From positions 6,233,018 to 6,297,017 of the forward strand of contig OY754980.1 of NCBI GenBank assembly GCA_963576475.1: 64,000 nt of DNA. The letters run 5' to 3'. The first letter of the stretch is position 1. Each line of letters begins with the position of its first letter. Positions 22,198 to 32,937 of the stretch are shown here, in pieces. A model generated the notes under the pieces. That model saw only the letters and a list, made by a program, of their open reading frames with translations, made no database searches and was not told the origin of the DNA. The position numbers were made by a program, and so were the translations under genes. Source of the DNA: Molanna angustata (lineage: Eukaryota > Arthropoda > Insecta > Trichoptera > Molannidae).

Positions 22198-23087
22198 TTT
22201 TAAAAACTTACGATGACTGTTGAAAAAAGCACAGAAAATAACACTCCACAATATTTACCTACTCGTGTTTTGCGTTGTTTCAGCATCTACATTAACAATA
22301 ACTCATTTAAATATAAATATATACCTACCTACTTTTATAATATACTTACCTAGGGTCAAATGGAGGCACGATATAAATTTAACATGATGCAAATATTATA
22401 CAGCTATAGGCCTTAATATTCATTAAATATCTTATGCGGAACGAAACAACCCACGCCATAGTTTAAAATTCTGAATGTATCCCTTATTTGCAAGCCTCCC
22501 TCAAATCCCACCCGAGCTCTCAACCCTAGCTGGGTAGCATTTCTTGACACCCCGGGAAGACAAAAAGATTTTTGATTAATGCTCGTAAGGGTCGGACGAG
22601 GGAGGGGGCCCCGGTAATAAGACGTGGTAGGTACATATATTATTGAACGAAACTAGGAAAGGGTTGCAAGAATGAACAAAAGGGGATGAGGGTTGTGACG
22701 AAAACTATCATGGCGGACGATCAATGAATGCTGCCCGAATTGAATTTTCATTTGCCGCTGTATAAACTATTCAAAAATGAACGGTCCTACCTAACTCTAT
22801 ATAGAATGCGATTCAAAGTACGGACAGCAATATTGGATAAATAGGTACTCGAGTGAATGCCTACAGTCTTTAAACTTTAGATTCTTATTCAAAAGATAAC
22901 TATGCTATTTAAACAACGTCTTCATTGTGAATCCTCGAGTTTTCTTCTTATTACTCTACAATATAATATTTCATATAAAAATGACTTCAACTGTTTTTAT
23001 GAATCTAATACAACTGTTTGGAATTATTGTAGTTGTCGTGCGGATAAAAATGGCTTAATAATGACTTAATTTTTTATTGTTTCTAAT
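22198..23087. other. No gene recognised
   Basis: AT-rich with a slightly more GC-rich stretch at 22490-22620. No open frame or repeat supported. Confidence 0.4.
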
Positions 23088-23270
23088 ACTAATAATAATA
23101 AAAACTTCCTTTCACCCTACGCAAGTGACGAGTTTATTGCCGAATGGCAATTTCTTCCAACCAGTATTTCCAGCCCAAAGAAGCAATAATTGCTTGAGAA
23201 ATAAATTTAAATAAATTTCTCCTCTGCTGGGGATCGAACCCAGGACGCCCTACGGAAGCCGAACGGCTTA
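23088..23270 (-). repeat. tRNA-derived SINE, family B, copy 4
   Basis: Reverse-strand copy with the tail aataataataaaaacttcc, body cgcaagtgacgagtttattg and a B box in reverse (gatcgaacccaggac). The A-box part is shortened at cggctta. Confidence 0.75.
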
Positions 23271-23329
23271 TGTGCTTCTCTTTTTCTTTTGATATGTTTT
23301 TTCTCCCTGCAGCAATTTCTTAATATTCT

Positions 23330-23506
23330 CTTTTTTTTAAATGAACTTGTTAAACAAGTACATACCTATTATACATTTTCCTAAATTCCCTAAATAAAGC
23401 ATAAATTCTTGTGCTATAGGTGAACGAAATCGGTCGAGGCTGGATTCAATCTCGCGACCACTGGATTACTATAGCCCAGTCCGCTAACCGCTCTGCAATC
23501 GACCCA
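23330..23506 (-). repeat. tRNA-derived SINE, family A, copy 3
   Basis: Same order as copy 1: poly-T (tail), ttgttaaacaagtacatacc, ccctaaataaag, then the reverse tRNA-like head (gaaatcggtcgaggctggat, cgctaaccgctctgc). The B box is slightly altered (ttcaatctcg for ttcgaactcg). Confidence 0.75.
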
Positions 23507-23640
23507 TCTAATTTTACTTCTAAGGCGCAATTCTAAGAAAAATTAAATACCCGAAAGATTTTTCTTAGAATTGCCCCCTTCTTTATCTATTATTGTTATC
23601 CTCTTTGTGTACCTATATATAGATGGTCTTCATCATTATT

Positions 23641-23800
23641 TTTCACCATTCTGACGACGCTCAGCATAGAGCGATACCGGTGAATGGGAGTCGCGTTTGC
23701 GAAAAAAATTTAAGTAGAACGTAAAATTAAATATAATTTTTTTCATAATTTTAGTTGATTTTATGGAGTTCTATCATGATGTGACAGTTTCAAACATTGA
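23641..23800 (+). repeat. Hammerhead-like relic followed by a conserved ATG segment
   Basis: CTGACGA (23651-23657), one extra base, stem II GCTC/GAGC (23659-23662, 23669-23672), then GATA where a hammerhead has GAAA, a short ACCGGT stem III, and a stem I that pairs CCATT (23646-23650) with AATGG (23683-23687). The base before the predicted cut is G, which is not permissive. About 75 bases on, ATGGAGTTCTATCATGATGT begins at 23763. The arrangement matches 6264-6368 and 26305-26378, so it looks like a decayed member of the same element family. Confidence 0.45.
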
Positions 23801-24992
23801 AAAAATTAAAGGTAAAGTAATTCATTCAAACGACTGCGATTCGTTCCAAATACACTGTCAGTTTTTCTTTTATCCTTACGAATTTAAAACATGACAGTTA
23901 CAAAAGTAGACGGGCCTTAATGCTGGTAGTTAAATAATATTGATAATTGTTATTTGTTTTCAAAATAAAATAATAATAAAATATACAAAGGTTAACTATA
24001 ATAATAATAATAATATACTGAGCAAATAACCATTAAACGAAATGAAAGTATCTTAGCAAGAAGAACAGTCGTCATTTTCCTTCGCATTATCCAAAGGGGA
24101 AGCAAAGAGTAGGAAGAAGGGATTGGGGGATTGTTGAGAGTCGAGGTTAGGGGGGGGGGATCGGATAGATAAAGTCTTTGTATCTTTGTATGCCAAATTC
24201 ATCCTCCTAACCCCCTCCCCCCCCGAGGCAATTTCAACGGACCGTTACGAGCAAAATATATTAGGTCGGTATCTGACTCATGCGATCTTTATATCTATTA
24301 TGCCCAAAGAGGGACAGAATATTTTATCCTTAAATTATCTAAGTATCTGTGCGTGTACAGTAGGTACTATATACAGTGTCCGCTGCTACTGTAATAAGGC
24401 CCCTACAGTAGTAGTTAAACCTTTCCTTTCCTTGTACGACCCTCGAATCTCTTACCTCGCTCGCACCGGTCGACCGTCTCTTTCTGGCCCTTCCAAAAGC
24501 ACAAGGTGATTGTGAAATATTTGTAACTTAACAAGGTGAAAGCACTTATATTTTTTTATGTATCAGAAACGACATATTCTCAAAAACATTTTGATTTTAT
24601 TTTACCTCAAATTTTAAACATTGAATCTTAAGATACAAAAATATATAATATATAACGCAAAAAATATCGTCTTGGATAAAAAATACCTATATAAAAAATA
24701 TCTTCTTGTTTCTCAACAAAGGTTGAGTGAAGATTATAAATATGTATTTTTTAAATAATTCAGTAATATATAATTTATTCTTTATATATAACCTATATGA
24801 TCCAAAACGCAGTTCGCTCATGATGATTTTATACTTGAAGCCTTATCGTGATAGATATTCATAAATTGGGATTTGTTATAGTTGTGATAGATTTGTTATA
24901 GATTTATTATAATTATATGATAGATATTCATGAATATTTTCCGTTTAGATAGATATTCATAAATTGTGATTTGTAATAGTTGTATATTATAT
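23801..24992. other. No gene recognised
   Basis: AT-rich apart from a G-run/C-run pair at about 24150-24230. An open frame at 24186-24509 (107 codons) has no recognised motif. Confidence 0.4.
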
Positions 24993-25360
24993 TGTATACA
25001 TACATACATACATACCATCACGCCATATCCCTTACGGGGTAAGCAGAGAGAACCGAGCGCCATACTCCTCTATTTTTGCATACATTCCTAGCTTCCTTTA
25101 CATCCATGCATCGTCTCATACATGCTCGTCGATTATTCAAGCTTCTTATATTTCCTTCTTTCAAAATATCATTCACATGCCATCCCTTTCTGGGGCGGCC
25201 CCTGCTATTCACTCCATCTCTTACACCCATGTATATTTTTTTGGTCAGTCGTTCATCATTCATTCTTTCAATATGTCCAAACCACCTCAAGGAATTCACT
25301 TTCATTTTATTTATAATACTCTTCTTCATATTATATTGTGATAGTTATATTATAATTATG
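24993..25360 (-). pseudogene. LINE ORF C-terminus with (TATG)n tail
   Basis: Minus-strand frame from 25329: SLRWFGHIERMNDERLTKKI, then SRGRPRKGWHVNDI, RACMRRCMDVKEARNVCKNR and VWRSVLSAYPVRD before a stop at 25018. It is the end of a LINE ORF of a type abundant in insects. The 3' tail is the CATA/TATG repeat at 24996-25014 (plus view). About 100 codons survive, without RT. Very short ends of the same family lie at 54165-54260 and 58400-58455. Confidence 0.8.
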
Positions 25361-25470
25361 TGATAGATATTCATGAATTATTTTATTTTCTGTTTTTGTA
25401 AGAAATGTGTGCTCTTTTGTGTGTCAGGGTAACCCAATATTAAACTTAAGTATGGACTATGTAGTTAATT

Positions 25471-25526
25471 ATGTACATATGTCATATAAAATGAATGTAA
25501 ATTCATTTTACATGACATATGTACAT
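25471..25526. repeat. Short palindrome
   Basis: Near-perfect inverted repeat: atgtacatatgtcat on the left and atgacatatgtacat on the right, with ATGAATG/CATTC-rich centre. It could be a MITE remnant or a cruciform-prone site. No second copy was seen. Confidence 0.6.
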
Positions 25527-25628
25527 ATTCCGACTATTCCGACACTAGCACTGCTTAGTGGAATAGTTCTTATCTGCACTGGATGTTGGTACTGGTAAAT
25601 TGTTTTCATGTTGTAAGAACTGATACTA

Positions 25629-26010
25629 CCCCGTATTCAGTAACTATTGGAACTAAATTGGGAACGTTCTAAAATTGTAAATTTTAGATTTACGGTCTTG
25701 TTTCAGCGTTATAAAATATAAACTTAGACTAAATGGAATAGGAAAGTACCTACCTATTTTGACCGGAACGTTCTTAAAAAGTTGCTGAATTAGACGTATT
25801 TTGAATAATTATGAAAATGATGAAAATTTCATAATTATTCATAATACGTCTGATTCAGTAACTTTTTAAGAACGTTACGGCCAAAATAGGTACGTTCCTA
25901 TTCCATTTAGTCCAAGTTTATATTTAATAACGCTGAAATAAGACCGTAAATCTAAAACCTACTATTTTAGAACGTTCCTAATTTAGTTCCAATAGTTACT
26001 GAATAGGGGG
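25629..26010. mobile_element. Fold-back MITE, TA target site, copy 2
   Basis: Same family as 8690-9074: begins ccccgtattcagtaactatt, ends ctgaataggggg, long inverted arms meeting near 25812-25835, and TA flanks at 25627-25628 and 26011-26012. The left end differs by one base (g for c). Length 382 bp. Confidence 0.8.
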
Positions 26011-26229
26011 TATTGTTCATGTTATAATTAAGTATCCTCTTGGAGCATTTCGTCAGTGCCAACATATTCTAAATGGTCTATGTGGTACAATTAATTGTAC
26101 TATTGTTGCAATATTGGATTATCGTTATTCTGTAATATTTTTGACCATTTTCCATCGGTCGTTTTGTTCAATAGAATTTATTTATCTTAACAGATCGACA
26201 AAGTTTCAAGCCAATCTTTTTTTAACAAT

Positions 26230-26385
26230 CTTAACAAAATTCAATTGAGTGTCGACATCGATTCATACAGTTTGTATTGAAACTGTCACTTCTTGATAGA
26301 GCTCCATAATTACATAAAACTTAGACAGTCGACGCCACTCCAATTCGCCCGTATCGCTCTACGATGGAGCCTCTTCAGTATTTAA
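26230..26385 (-). repeat. Hammerhead-like relic followed by a conserved ATG segment
   Basis: On the minus strand: CTGAAGA (26378-26372), one extra base, stem II GCTC/GAGC (26370-26367, 26359-26356), GATA (26355-26352) in place of GAAA, then after about 45 bases ATGGAGCTCTATCAAGAAGT from 26307. Stem I pairing is lost. The similarity to 23641-23800 (shared GAGCGATAC, GGAGT-GCGT and GTGACAGTTTCAA) shows a common origin. Confidence 0.45.
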
Positions 26386-26914
26386 ATAGATTTTAGTTTC
26401 GTATAACCCTGTGTGTAAGGTTGTGAAAGGTCTGTACGTAACATAATAAGGTTCAGAAAGCCTTTCTGGATTTTGTGGGGTTTGACGAGGAATTGTGGTA
26501 GATGGAGCAAAGCACCAAGGGGAGGGGATAAGTTTGGGCATGACGGGAGGGGGCTAGGGAGGTGGGGTGGTGTGTTAATATGGTGGGGGTTAGGTTTATA
26601 GTGGCGGGGGGAGAGATATTATAGAAGGCGATGGTTGGCGTTGTATTATGGGTAGGTATCCACATCTAATATGGTAGAATGTATACCTACTCTATATTAT
26701 AAAACAGGACGGGGAACACTAAGGACAGAAACATTTACAATTTGAAAATGCCTGATTTATACTTTACATACCTATACCTAGTTATCGCCGTGGTGTTAAA
26801 ACTATATTATAATCAATTTTATTAAAAGTGCTGAATTGTTTATTTTAATTTTTGTATTGCTATCCCGGAAACTATTCGGGTGTTATGTTATATTACACTG
26901 AATTTCATTTTATT
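26386..26914. other. No gene recognised
   Basis: G-rich plus strand at 26510-26620 (ggtggggtggtg); no supported gene. Confidence 0.4.
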
Positions 26915-27106
26915 TTTAACACTTTCTTGGACCCTTCGCAAGTGGCGAGTTTATTGCCGTATGGCAATTTCTTCCAACTAACCAGTGTTTCCAGCCCAGA
27001 GAAGCAATATTTGCGTAAGAAATAAATTTAAATAAATTTCTCCTTTGCTGAGAATCGAACCCAGGACGCCCGCACATAAACCAAACGGCTTACCAACTGT
27101 GCCACG
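26915..27106 (-). repeat. tRNA-derived SINE, family B, copy 5
   Basis: Reverse copy with cgcaagtggcgagtttattg, ttgccgtatggcaattt, aaataaatttctcctttgct, a reverse B box (gaatcgaacccaggac) and reverse A box (ggcttaccaactgtgcca). Confidence 0.78.
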
Positions 27107-27329
27107 TTATTTGTTAGTAGTAACAAAATTTCATGTTGAAATTAACCGAGCCTACAAAATATTTGGTTTTGTACAGTTAAATGATTTGTGCACACAGCCA
27201 AATACTAGTCATAAATAGATTACTAAAGTTTTAATTATAGTAATAAACGTTACCTTTATCTCTATAATTAAAGGTTTGGCTAAAACGCAGGAAGCCAGTT
27301 CAGTTGCCATATTTTTTTTTCAGTGTATT

Positions 27330-27930
27330 ACAACACACGCGCAATAACAAGTTGCCACATTATGGACACTTTTACAGTGTTATTCATAAACGTGGTTCAA
27401 ATATAGATCTACGGTTGAACACAAATTTGATCACTTCAAATTGTCAAATTGAACCGGCAACGGGGGTAGTTTAAAACTTGTTCAACTTGACATTTCACAA
27501 TTTTGAAGTACCCACGACTATAAGGTATGAGAAAAAGATTTGAAAAGAGATTTAATACATTAGAATTTTCGATTGACGTTGAATTCAAACAAAAATATCG
27601 CATGTCAAAAAGTGCGTATGACAGAACTATCATGTTGTGTTGCGCACGTGTTCCTAGATGCGCATATTGTTATGTGATCATGACAACCAACTTAATTCGG
27701 TGCTGTCGTATGATATAGAGCTCAAAATCGAACAATTGAAATTGTGTTTAAATATTTTTATAAACAAGGTTGAACGTGGAATAAGACTCTGAACCCGGGT
27801 ACAGTTGTTGAACCATGATTCTACCGCGATTCAATATTTTTTTTATAAATGACACAGATGATGTATAACGTCTCACAGATTCAGACTGCAAACAATTAGA
27901 AACTATGCCTCCACCGGGAATCGAACCCTT
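27330..27930 (-). repeat. tRNA-derived SINE, family C, interrupted
   Basis: The reverse tRNA-like head cctccaccgggaatcgaacc (27908-27927) and the body cagactgcaaacaatt match the copy at 52880-53033. The distal body (caataacaagttgccacatt, 27342-27361) lies some 490 bp away, and the gap is the inverted-repeat insertion 27377-27855. Confidence 0.65.
27377..27855. mobile_element. Inverted-repeat element inside SINE C
   Basis: Ends gtgttattcataaa and tttataaatgacac are inverted repeats. Further in, cgtggttcaaatatagatct and the reversed atggttcaac/cgcggtagaatcatgg blocks extend the similarity. The target duplication is not resolved. Inner open frames (27527-27718) show nothing recognisable. Confidence 0.5.
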
Positions 27931-28623
27931 CGACAATATTATAATAATATATTATCATCCGGATATTGAATTCATCAGTTAGGTACAGTTTGTAAATATG
28001 CCTACCAAATAATAGATATAATAACTATAGGAACACTTTATTCTTTTTCTTCTTCTTCCTGACACTGTCCTAACTTAGGGCCCAACTTATTGGCTATTGG
28101 AGTCGGTTTTTCTCATACTCTGCAGTTCTGGTAACGCTTTTGTGCAAGTTGTTTCTTGGAGCAAGTAATTATCCAGGTGTTCTTGGTCATCCCCTGGATG
28201 ATACACGAGAAAGATTAATATTTATAGCTTTATTCCTTTCAGTAGGTACTATTTAACACTATTTACAGCACTCAAAATGAACTATCGTACAATTTTTTTA
28301 TATGAAAACTTACCAATATGTCTATAACACCTTGGCAATTGAGAACGCAATCATATCAAACACTATACGTATCTTGGTGTAAAGTGGTTTAACGAACTGT
28401 TGCCTGAGCAGAGACATACACATATTATCGATCTAAAGAAATTTTATGTAGGTATAAAGAGGGTTTGTGTATAAAAACTGGTTTTATATGTTCATTGTTG
28501 TTATATATGTAGGTATCATAGGCTTATTTAATTATTCATAATTTTTATTTAAATATTGTTTTTTTAAGTATCTACATATATAATATATGGATATTTTTTA
28601 AAGTTTGTTTTTTGTTATGATTT
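27931..28623. other. No gene recognised
   Basis: AT-rich. About 28045-28200 starts with a TTCTTCTTCTTCC run, the reverse of the GAA-type tails seen on RTE remnants here, so it may be a short minus-strand 3' relic. No readable protein. Confidence 0.35.
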
Positions 28624-28753
28624 TCGCCAAACATCTTGAACGAGCTTCCGGTTGGGCAGAGCACAAATTTATATACATATTTTTGCTTCGTTGGTATACA
28701 TACCTACGTGCAAATCGCCCCCCTTCTCGGCTCAAAGTTCAAGTTATTTGGCG
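28624..28753. mobile_element. Small inverted-end MITE, copy 1
   Basis: 130 bp with ends cgccaaacatcttgaac and gttcaagttatttggcg as inverted repeats. The interior shares gtgcaaatcgccccccttct with a second copy at 37577-37694. Confidence 0.6.
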
Positions 28754-28937
28754 ACAACTATACCTATGAGTATTTTGTTATTTCGTTATTGTTAGTTGCA
28801 ACTTCCTTCAAAACACGAGTATATCTCTTTTTAAAGAAAGTCACATTATAAAGTGTTTTAATTTCCTTTTTGCTGTTTTTTTTATGTAAAATATGTTTTT
28901 TGTAATAAATAAATAAATCAATTAATGTTGAACGTTA

Positions 28938-29032
28938 AAAAACCGCAACGAAGAAGCTGAAGAACAGAAAAAGTCCAGGAGAAGATAAAATCAGTGCAGA
29001 ACTGCTCAAATATGGCGGAGACTCTCAAAGAA
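28938..29032 (+). pseudogene. RTE-type RT N-terminal fragment
   Basis: Plus strand reads KLKNRKSPGEDKISAELLKY then GGD. This is the conserved start of the RT domain in RTE-clade ORFs (compare RLKNHKAPGSDTIPSELFKY in the intact copy at 46726-49764). Only about 30 codons are left, immediately next to an opposite-strand RTE C-terminus. Confidence 0.7.
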
Positions 29033-29054
29033 CGGACTCTCAAAATTGGACAGA

Positions 29055-29480
29055 ATAAACTTATTCTTCTTCTCGTGTCAGGTCAGGTCCCCCCGACGAT
29101 GCAACCACCACAGAGAAAGCCTCCCTGTCCTGGGCGCTGCGAAACAGCTTCTCCACAGCTCTCATACCGGTCCATTCCCGAATGTTTCGAAGCCAGGAAA
29201 TTTGGCTTCTTCCGATCCCTCTACGACCCTCGATCTGCCCTTTCATGACAAGCTGAAGGATGGCATACTTTTCACCTCTCAGGATATGGCCGAAGTACGA
29301 CACTTTACGGAGCTTAACATTGGTGAATAATTCTCGGTGAAATGTTGGCTCTACGTAGTACTTCAGTGTTACTGACCATATCAGTCCATGATATTCTCAT
29401 CAGCATCCTGCGGTGGATCCACATTTCAAATGCTTCAAGGCGGTTTATAATATTTACTTTGAGAGTCCAATACTTACTTT
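29055..29480 (-). pseudogene. RTE-type ORF C-terminal fragment
   Basis: Minus strand. From about 29470: TLKVNIINRLEAFEMWIHRR, then a frameshift near 29300, then SYFGHILRGEKYAILQLVMK, IEGRRGIGRSQISWLRNIRE and VEKLFRSAQDREAF before a stop built from the GAAGAAGAATAA tail. This is the classic C-terminus of an RTE-like ORF. The opposite orientation to the RT fragment at 28938 indicates two separate insertions or an inversion. The upstream 29481-29650 is not clearly part of it. Confidence 0.8.
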
Positions 29481-29650
29481 CCGTGTCCGGAACACCATCA
29501 TATTGGTTGGTGCTCCGGTGGTGGAAGGATTGGCCGGCATTCTGCCGTTTCCAGGGACGCCCGATTGCTTTTCCGAAGTTAACCGAAACTCAATCTACGT
29601 GGAGGCTCCTTCCGTGTCCCCTACTAAAACTCACTCTAATATAATAACCG

Positions 29651-30390
29651 TGTTTATTTATAGACAAATAACTATTGTTAAAGTTGTTACATTGAAACAT
29701 GAACAATTTATTCATGTATCAATGTATGTAACAACTATAGCCATTATAGTCGATTTTAATTAAGGTTCTGTTGATATAATATAATGTAGTTTCGTTATAA
29801 TTTTACGTGTGTCCGATTTCAAAATGGACGAAAACAAACATTAGACTTGATAGGTGAGTAGATAATATATACACATTTTAATAAAACCATCCATCCGCAT
29901 AGTCTAAAATAAACATATCAAGTTCCTTTCTGTGTGTGTATGAGTGTGTGTGATATCAAAACTGAAAAGCGCTGACTTTCATCCCAAAAATACTATAGAG
30001 CTCAGGAAAATTTTCGTAAACTCAAACAAAACTCGCATAAAAGTTTGCAAATTTGTAAGGGCGTTCATTTTCCTTCCAACTACCCCCGCCCACACACCCC
30101 TCGCAATCCCGCCCCCAACAATGCCCTCCCTCCCACCCCCTCATCACCCGAAATCCCCAAAAGACTAGGGGCTCTATTGATCGTGTAAGTAAGCTCAAAA
30201 CTTCATCCAAGAATAAACAACAATAAATTAGTAAACATCTTTGCGCGCCGGAAAGCGACAATCCGTTTGGACTGTCTCCAAAGACAAGACTATACGTTCT
30301 ATTAGACTTGTCTATCATGTGCCTTTGTTTTATGAAACATCTGCAATGTGCTTAACACCGCGGGGATGAGAATTAAGGGTGCATCGACGA
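29651..30390. other. No gene recognised
   Basis: AT-rich with a C-rich stretch at about 30079-30150 (cctccctcccaccccctcat). Open frames here follow base composition. Confidence 0.4.
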
Positions 30391-30981
30391 TTTAAACGTT
30401 TCGAATATCGACAATAGAAATTCGCGGCTCCGAGTAACAATTCAATTTAAGTTCCTTAGTATTAGACGCGATTTGATACCGATAGTTTTATACTTTTGGC
30501 AAAAAGGTCATATTTTTTCAAATATTATTCTTCTGCAGCTGCTGAGATAAGTTGAAAAATTATGAACGAATGGAAGTTTCGTTGTTAAATCTAAATCTTT
30601 CGTAGGGATGGTAAAAATATTTTAAAAATAATATTTTTAATTATAGCACCAGAAAATATGTACCTAATGAAAAATAGCTTACCATTTAAACGTTTCGAAT
30701 ATCGACAATAGAAATTCGCGGCTCCGAGTAACAATTCAATTTAAGTTCCTTAGTATTAGACGCGATTTGATACCGATAGTTTTATACTTTTGGCAAAAAG
30801 GTCATATTTTTTCAAATATTATTCTTCTGCAGCTGCTGAGATAAGTTGAAAAATTATGAACGAATGGAAGTTTCGTTGTTAAATCTAAATCTTTCGTAGG
30901 GATGGTAAAAATATTTTAAAAATAATATTTTTAATTATAGCACCAGAAAATATGTACCTAATGAAAAATAGCTTACCATTT
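30391..30981. repeat. Perfect 294-bp tandem duplication
   Basis: The segment starting tttaaacgtttcgaatatcg at 30391 is repeated from 30685, period 294 bp, ending at a shared taccattt junction (30974-30981). No mismatch was found on reading both copies. Either a very recent duplication or an assembly artefact. Non-coding. Confidence 0.9.
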
Positions 30982-31474
30982 ACGATTATTTATTAATTTA
31001 TTTAATCAATGGTTGCTAAGAAACATCTCTTAATTTTAAAAATGTAATAGATAGTTATAGGTATAGAAAATTTTTGTCATTTTTTTGAAGACAAATAAAC
31101 AAAAAAACGCTTTTAAAACGTTCATAGAATCCAAAATATGCTTCTGTAATCCAGTAAAGTATTTTTTGACGAAATTCATCATTATCGACGGAAAGTAGAA
31201 TCACCTTTTTAAATGAAATTCAAATATAGAACTGCAAAAATGTATTTATGTTGTATCTATGGAATGCTTAAATCGTTTTTTTTTTATATATATTTTTTTG
31301 TAATTCGATAGCACTTCGTGTTCGAATAGTAAAAATCCAAATTGAAAGAATGTGTTCCGAATTCGGTTTTCGTTAGTCATCATTTATAATGTGATTTGAA
31401 TTTAGAATTGAAAGAAAATAATACAAAATTTGCGAAAAAAAAGGAAAATGGAATCGAATGATATATATTAAAAC
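30982..31474. other. No gene recognised
   Basis: AT-rich non-coding DNA. Confidence 0.4.
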
Positions 31475-32162
31475 CCGAATGCACAGTCCTAGGTACCTAA
31501 ATACTAACTCCTAACCTCACTGGAGTAATAAGTTTTCTTAAGTAAGCAATTGCGTTGCAGAGTAACTAAATACCTACTACGCCAAACTTAAGGTCGATGG
31601 CGTAGAATTTCACATTATTGTGTATGAAGAAATGAGATAGATAGCTTTCTATGGGCTTAGAAAGCTATCTATCTCTTTTCTGACGTTTGACGTTTAAAAT
31701 GTTTTTTTTGTTACAACACAAACATATGTAACCAACTTCACACTTCACACTGACAGCTCGATGTCACGATTTTTTTAAAATTCCACCGAATTTTCGGCAT
31801 CTCGTATGGATCACTGAATACTCTGTTTGGTATTTGATTTGCGGAAATTACCAAATACATATTCAACGAAGCCAATAAAATCATCATCCACCGAAAAAAT
31901 CTCGTATTTTAGTATTAAACCACTCGTAAGGTTCCTCGCTTATCAACCTTACTTTTTGACAATTCGCAAATGTTAGTTAACGCCAATGCGCATGCGCTAA
32001 GTATTTAGATATGTATGTCTCTGCAATGCAATTCTCATAGAAAAACGTCGTAGCATCCTCCAGTTAGGAAGCCACGTGATCTTCTAAATTAAGTGAGCGA
32101 CTGTGCAATGAAAACATGGTTAGTATTTAGAATTTAGTATTTACGTAGGACTCTGCATTCGG
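31475..32162. mobile_element. Terminal-inverted-repeat element with internal hairpin
   Basis: Left end ccgaatgcacagtcct and right end aggactctgcattcgg are inverted repeats that continue imperfectly inward (AAATACTAA, then gcaattgcgttgcagag against ctctgcaatgcaattc). Total about 688 bp. A near-perfect hairpin (arm gagatagatagctttct, 31634-31675) lies inside. No coding capacity; target duplication unclear. Confidence 0.65.
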
Positions 32163-32698
32163 ACCAAAGTCTTCCTCTTTAGTCCAATTTAAATGAAGAA
32201 TTCAAAAAATCGAACTTTTTTAATGTGCGTCGAAGAAAAACAGAATAGACAAATTAATTTCGTCTTATTCTATTAGGTAATACTGTGCAGTTGAAATATA
32301 AATTTTCAAATATCGAACGATTTTAATGCGTCCAGGAAGTCTCATTTTTTTTCCCAATTCGATTTTCGAACGAACGAACCCCGACATACCTACTTTGAAC
32401 GTTCTAATGGTTCGTTTACTTCGGCTACGTTAAGTTTTTGTATGAATTAGTATAAAAATATTCCGTTTGTGTGCGTACATATATTTCCCTCCACAGGCGT
32501 CCGAAATTTTCCGACCGGTCTGGCGTTAAAACCGCTAATTTATTATGTTTTCCCACGTCGTTAACAGGTGGCTTTTTTATTCCACACAAAGTAGGTACCT
32601 ACTTACTTGATACAATATCTTTTACTTCGTATAAGGAATAAAATAAATATACAGCTTTTAGTCGGTATTAACAATCAAATCTTATTTAGATTTAACTT
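32163..32698. other. No gene recognised
   Basis: AT-rich non-coding DNA. Confidence 0.4.
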
Positions 32699-32935
32699 TT
32701 TGATCGTCAGTTCTTGATGGAATTCCATTTAAATTAATTAATATTTTTAATAAAAAAAAATTAAATACTTGTTTAGAATCAATTCCACTATTTATTTAAG
32801 ACTACAACCTACAACCGGTTTCGTGCTAAGCAAAACCGGTTGTAATCTTAAATAAATAGTTGAATTAATTCTAAACAAGTATTTTATTTTTATTTATTAA
32901 AAATATTAATTAATCAAATTTTAGGTGGAATGAAT
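32699..32935. mobile_element. Palindromic relative of the hammerhead-bearing element
   Basis: Long inverted repeat: aatacttgtttagaatcaat near 32764 mirrors attctaaacaagtatttt near 32868, and aaattaattaatatt mirrors its counterpart at about 32895. On the minus strand the left arm has GCTTAGCACGAAACCGGTT (stem II 3' half, GAAA, ACCGGT stem III) but no CUGANGA: the inversion point falls in stem II. Further out on the minus strand is ATGGAATTCCATCAAGAACT from 32728, the segment shared with 6264, 23763 and 26307. Same family as 6223-6475, with a different breakpoint. Confidence 0.6.
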
Positions 32936-32937
32936 AG

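Noticed and set aside
24186..24509. 107-codon plus-strand frame as a gene
   Set aside because: No domain, contains poly-proline from a C-run, and no splice or promoter support.
29342..29763. Overlapping plus-strand frames of 100 and 116 codons
   Set aside because: Mostly antisense to the RTE C-terminal remnant.
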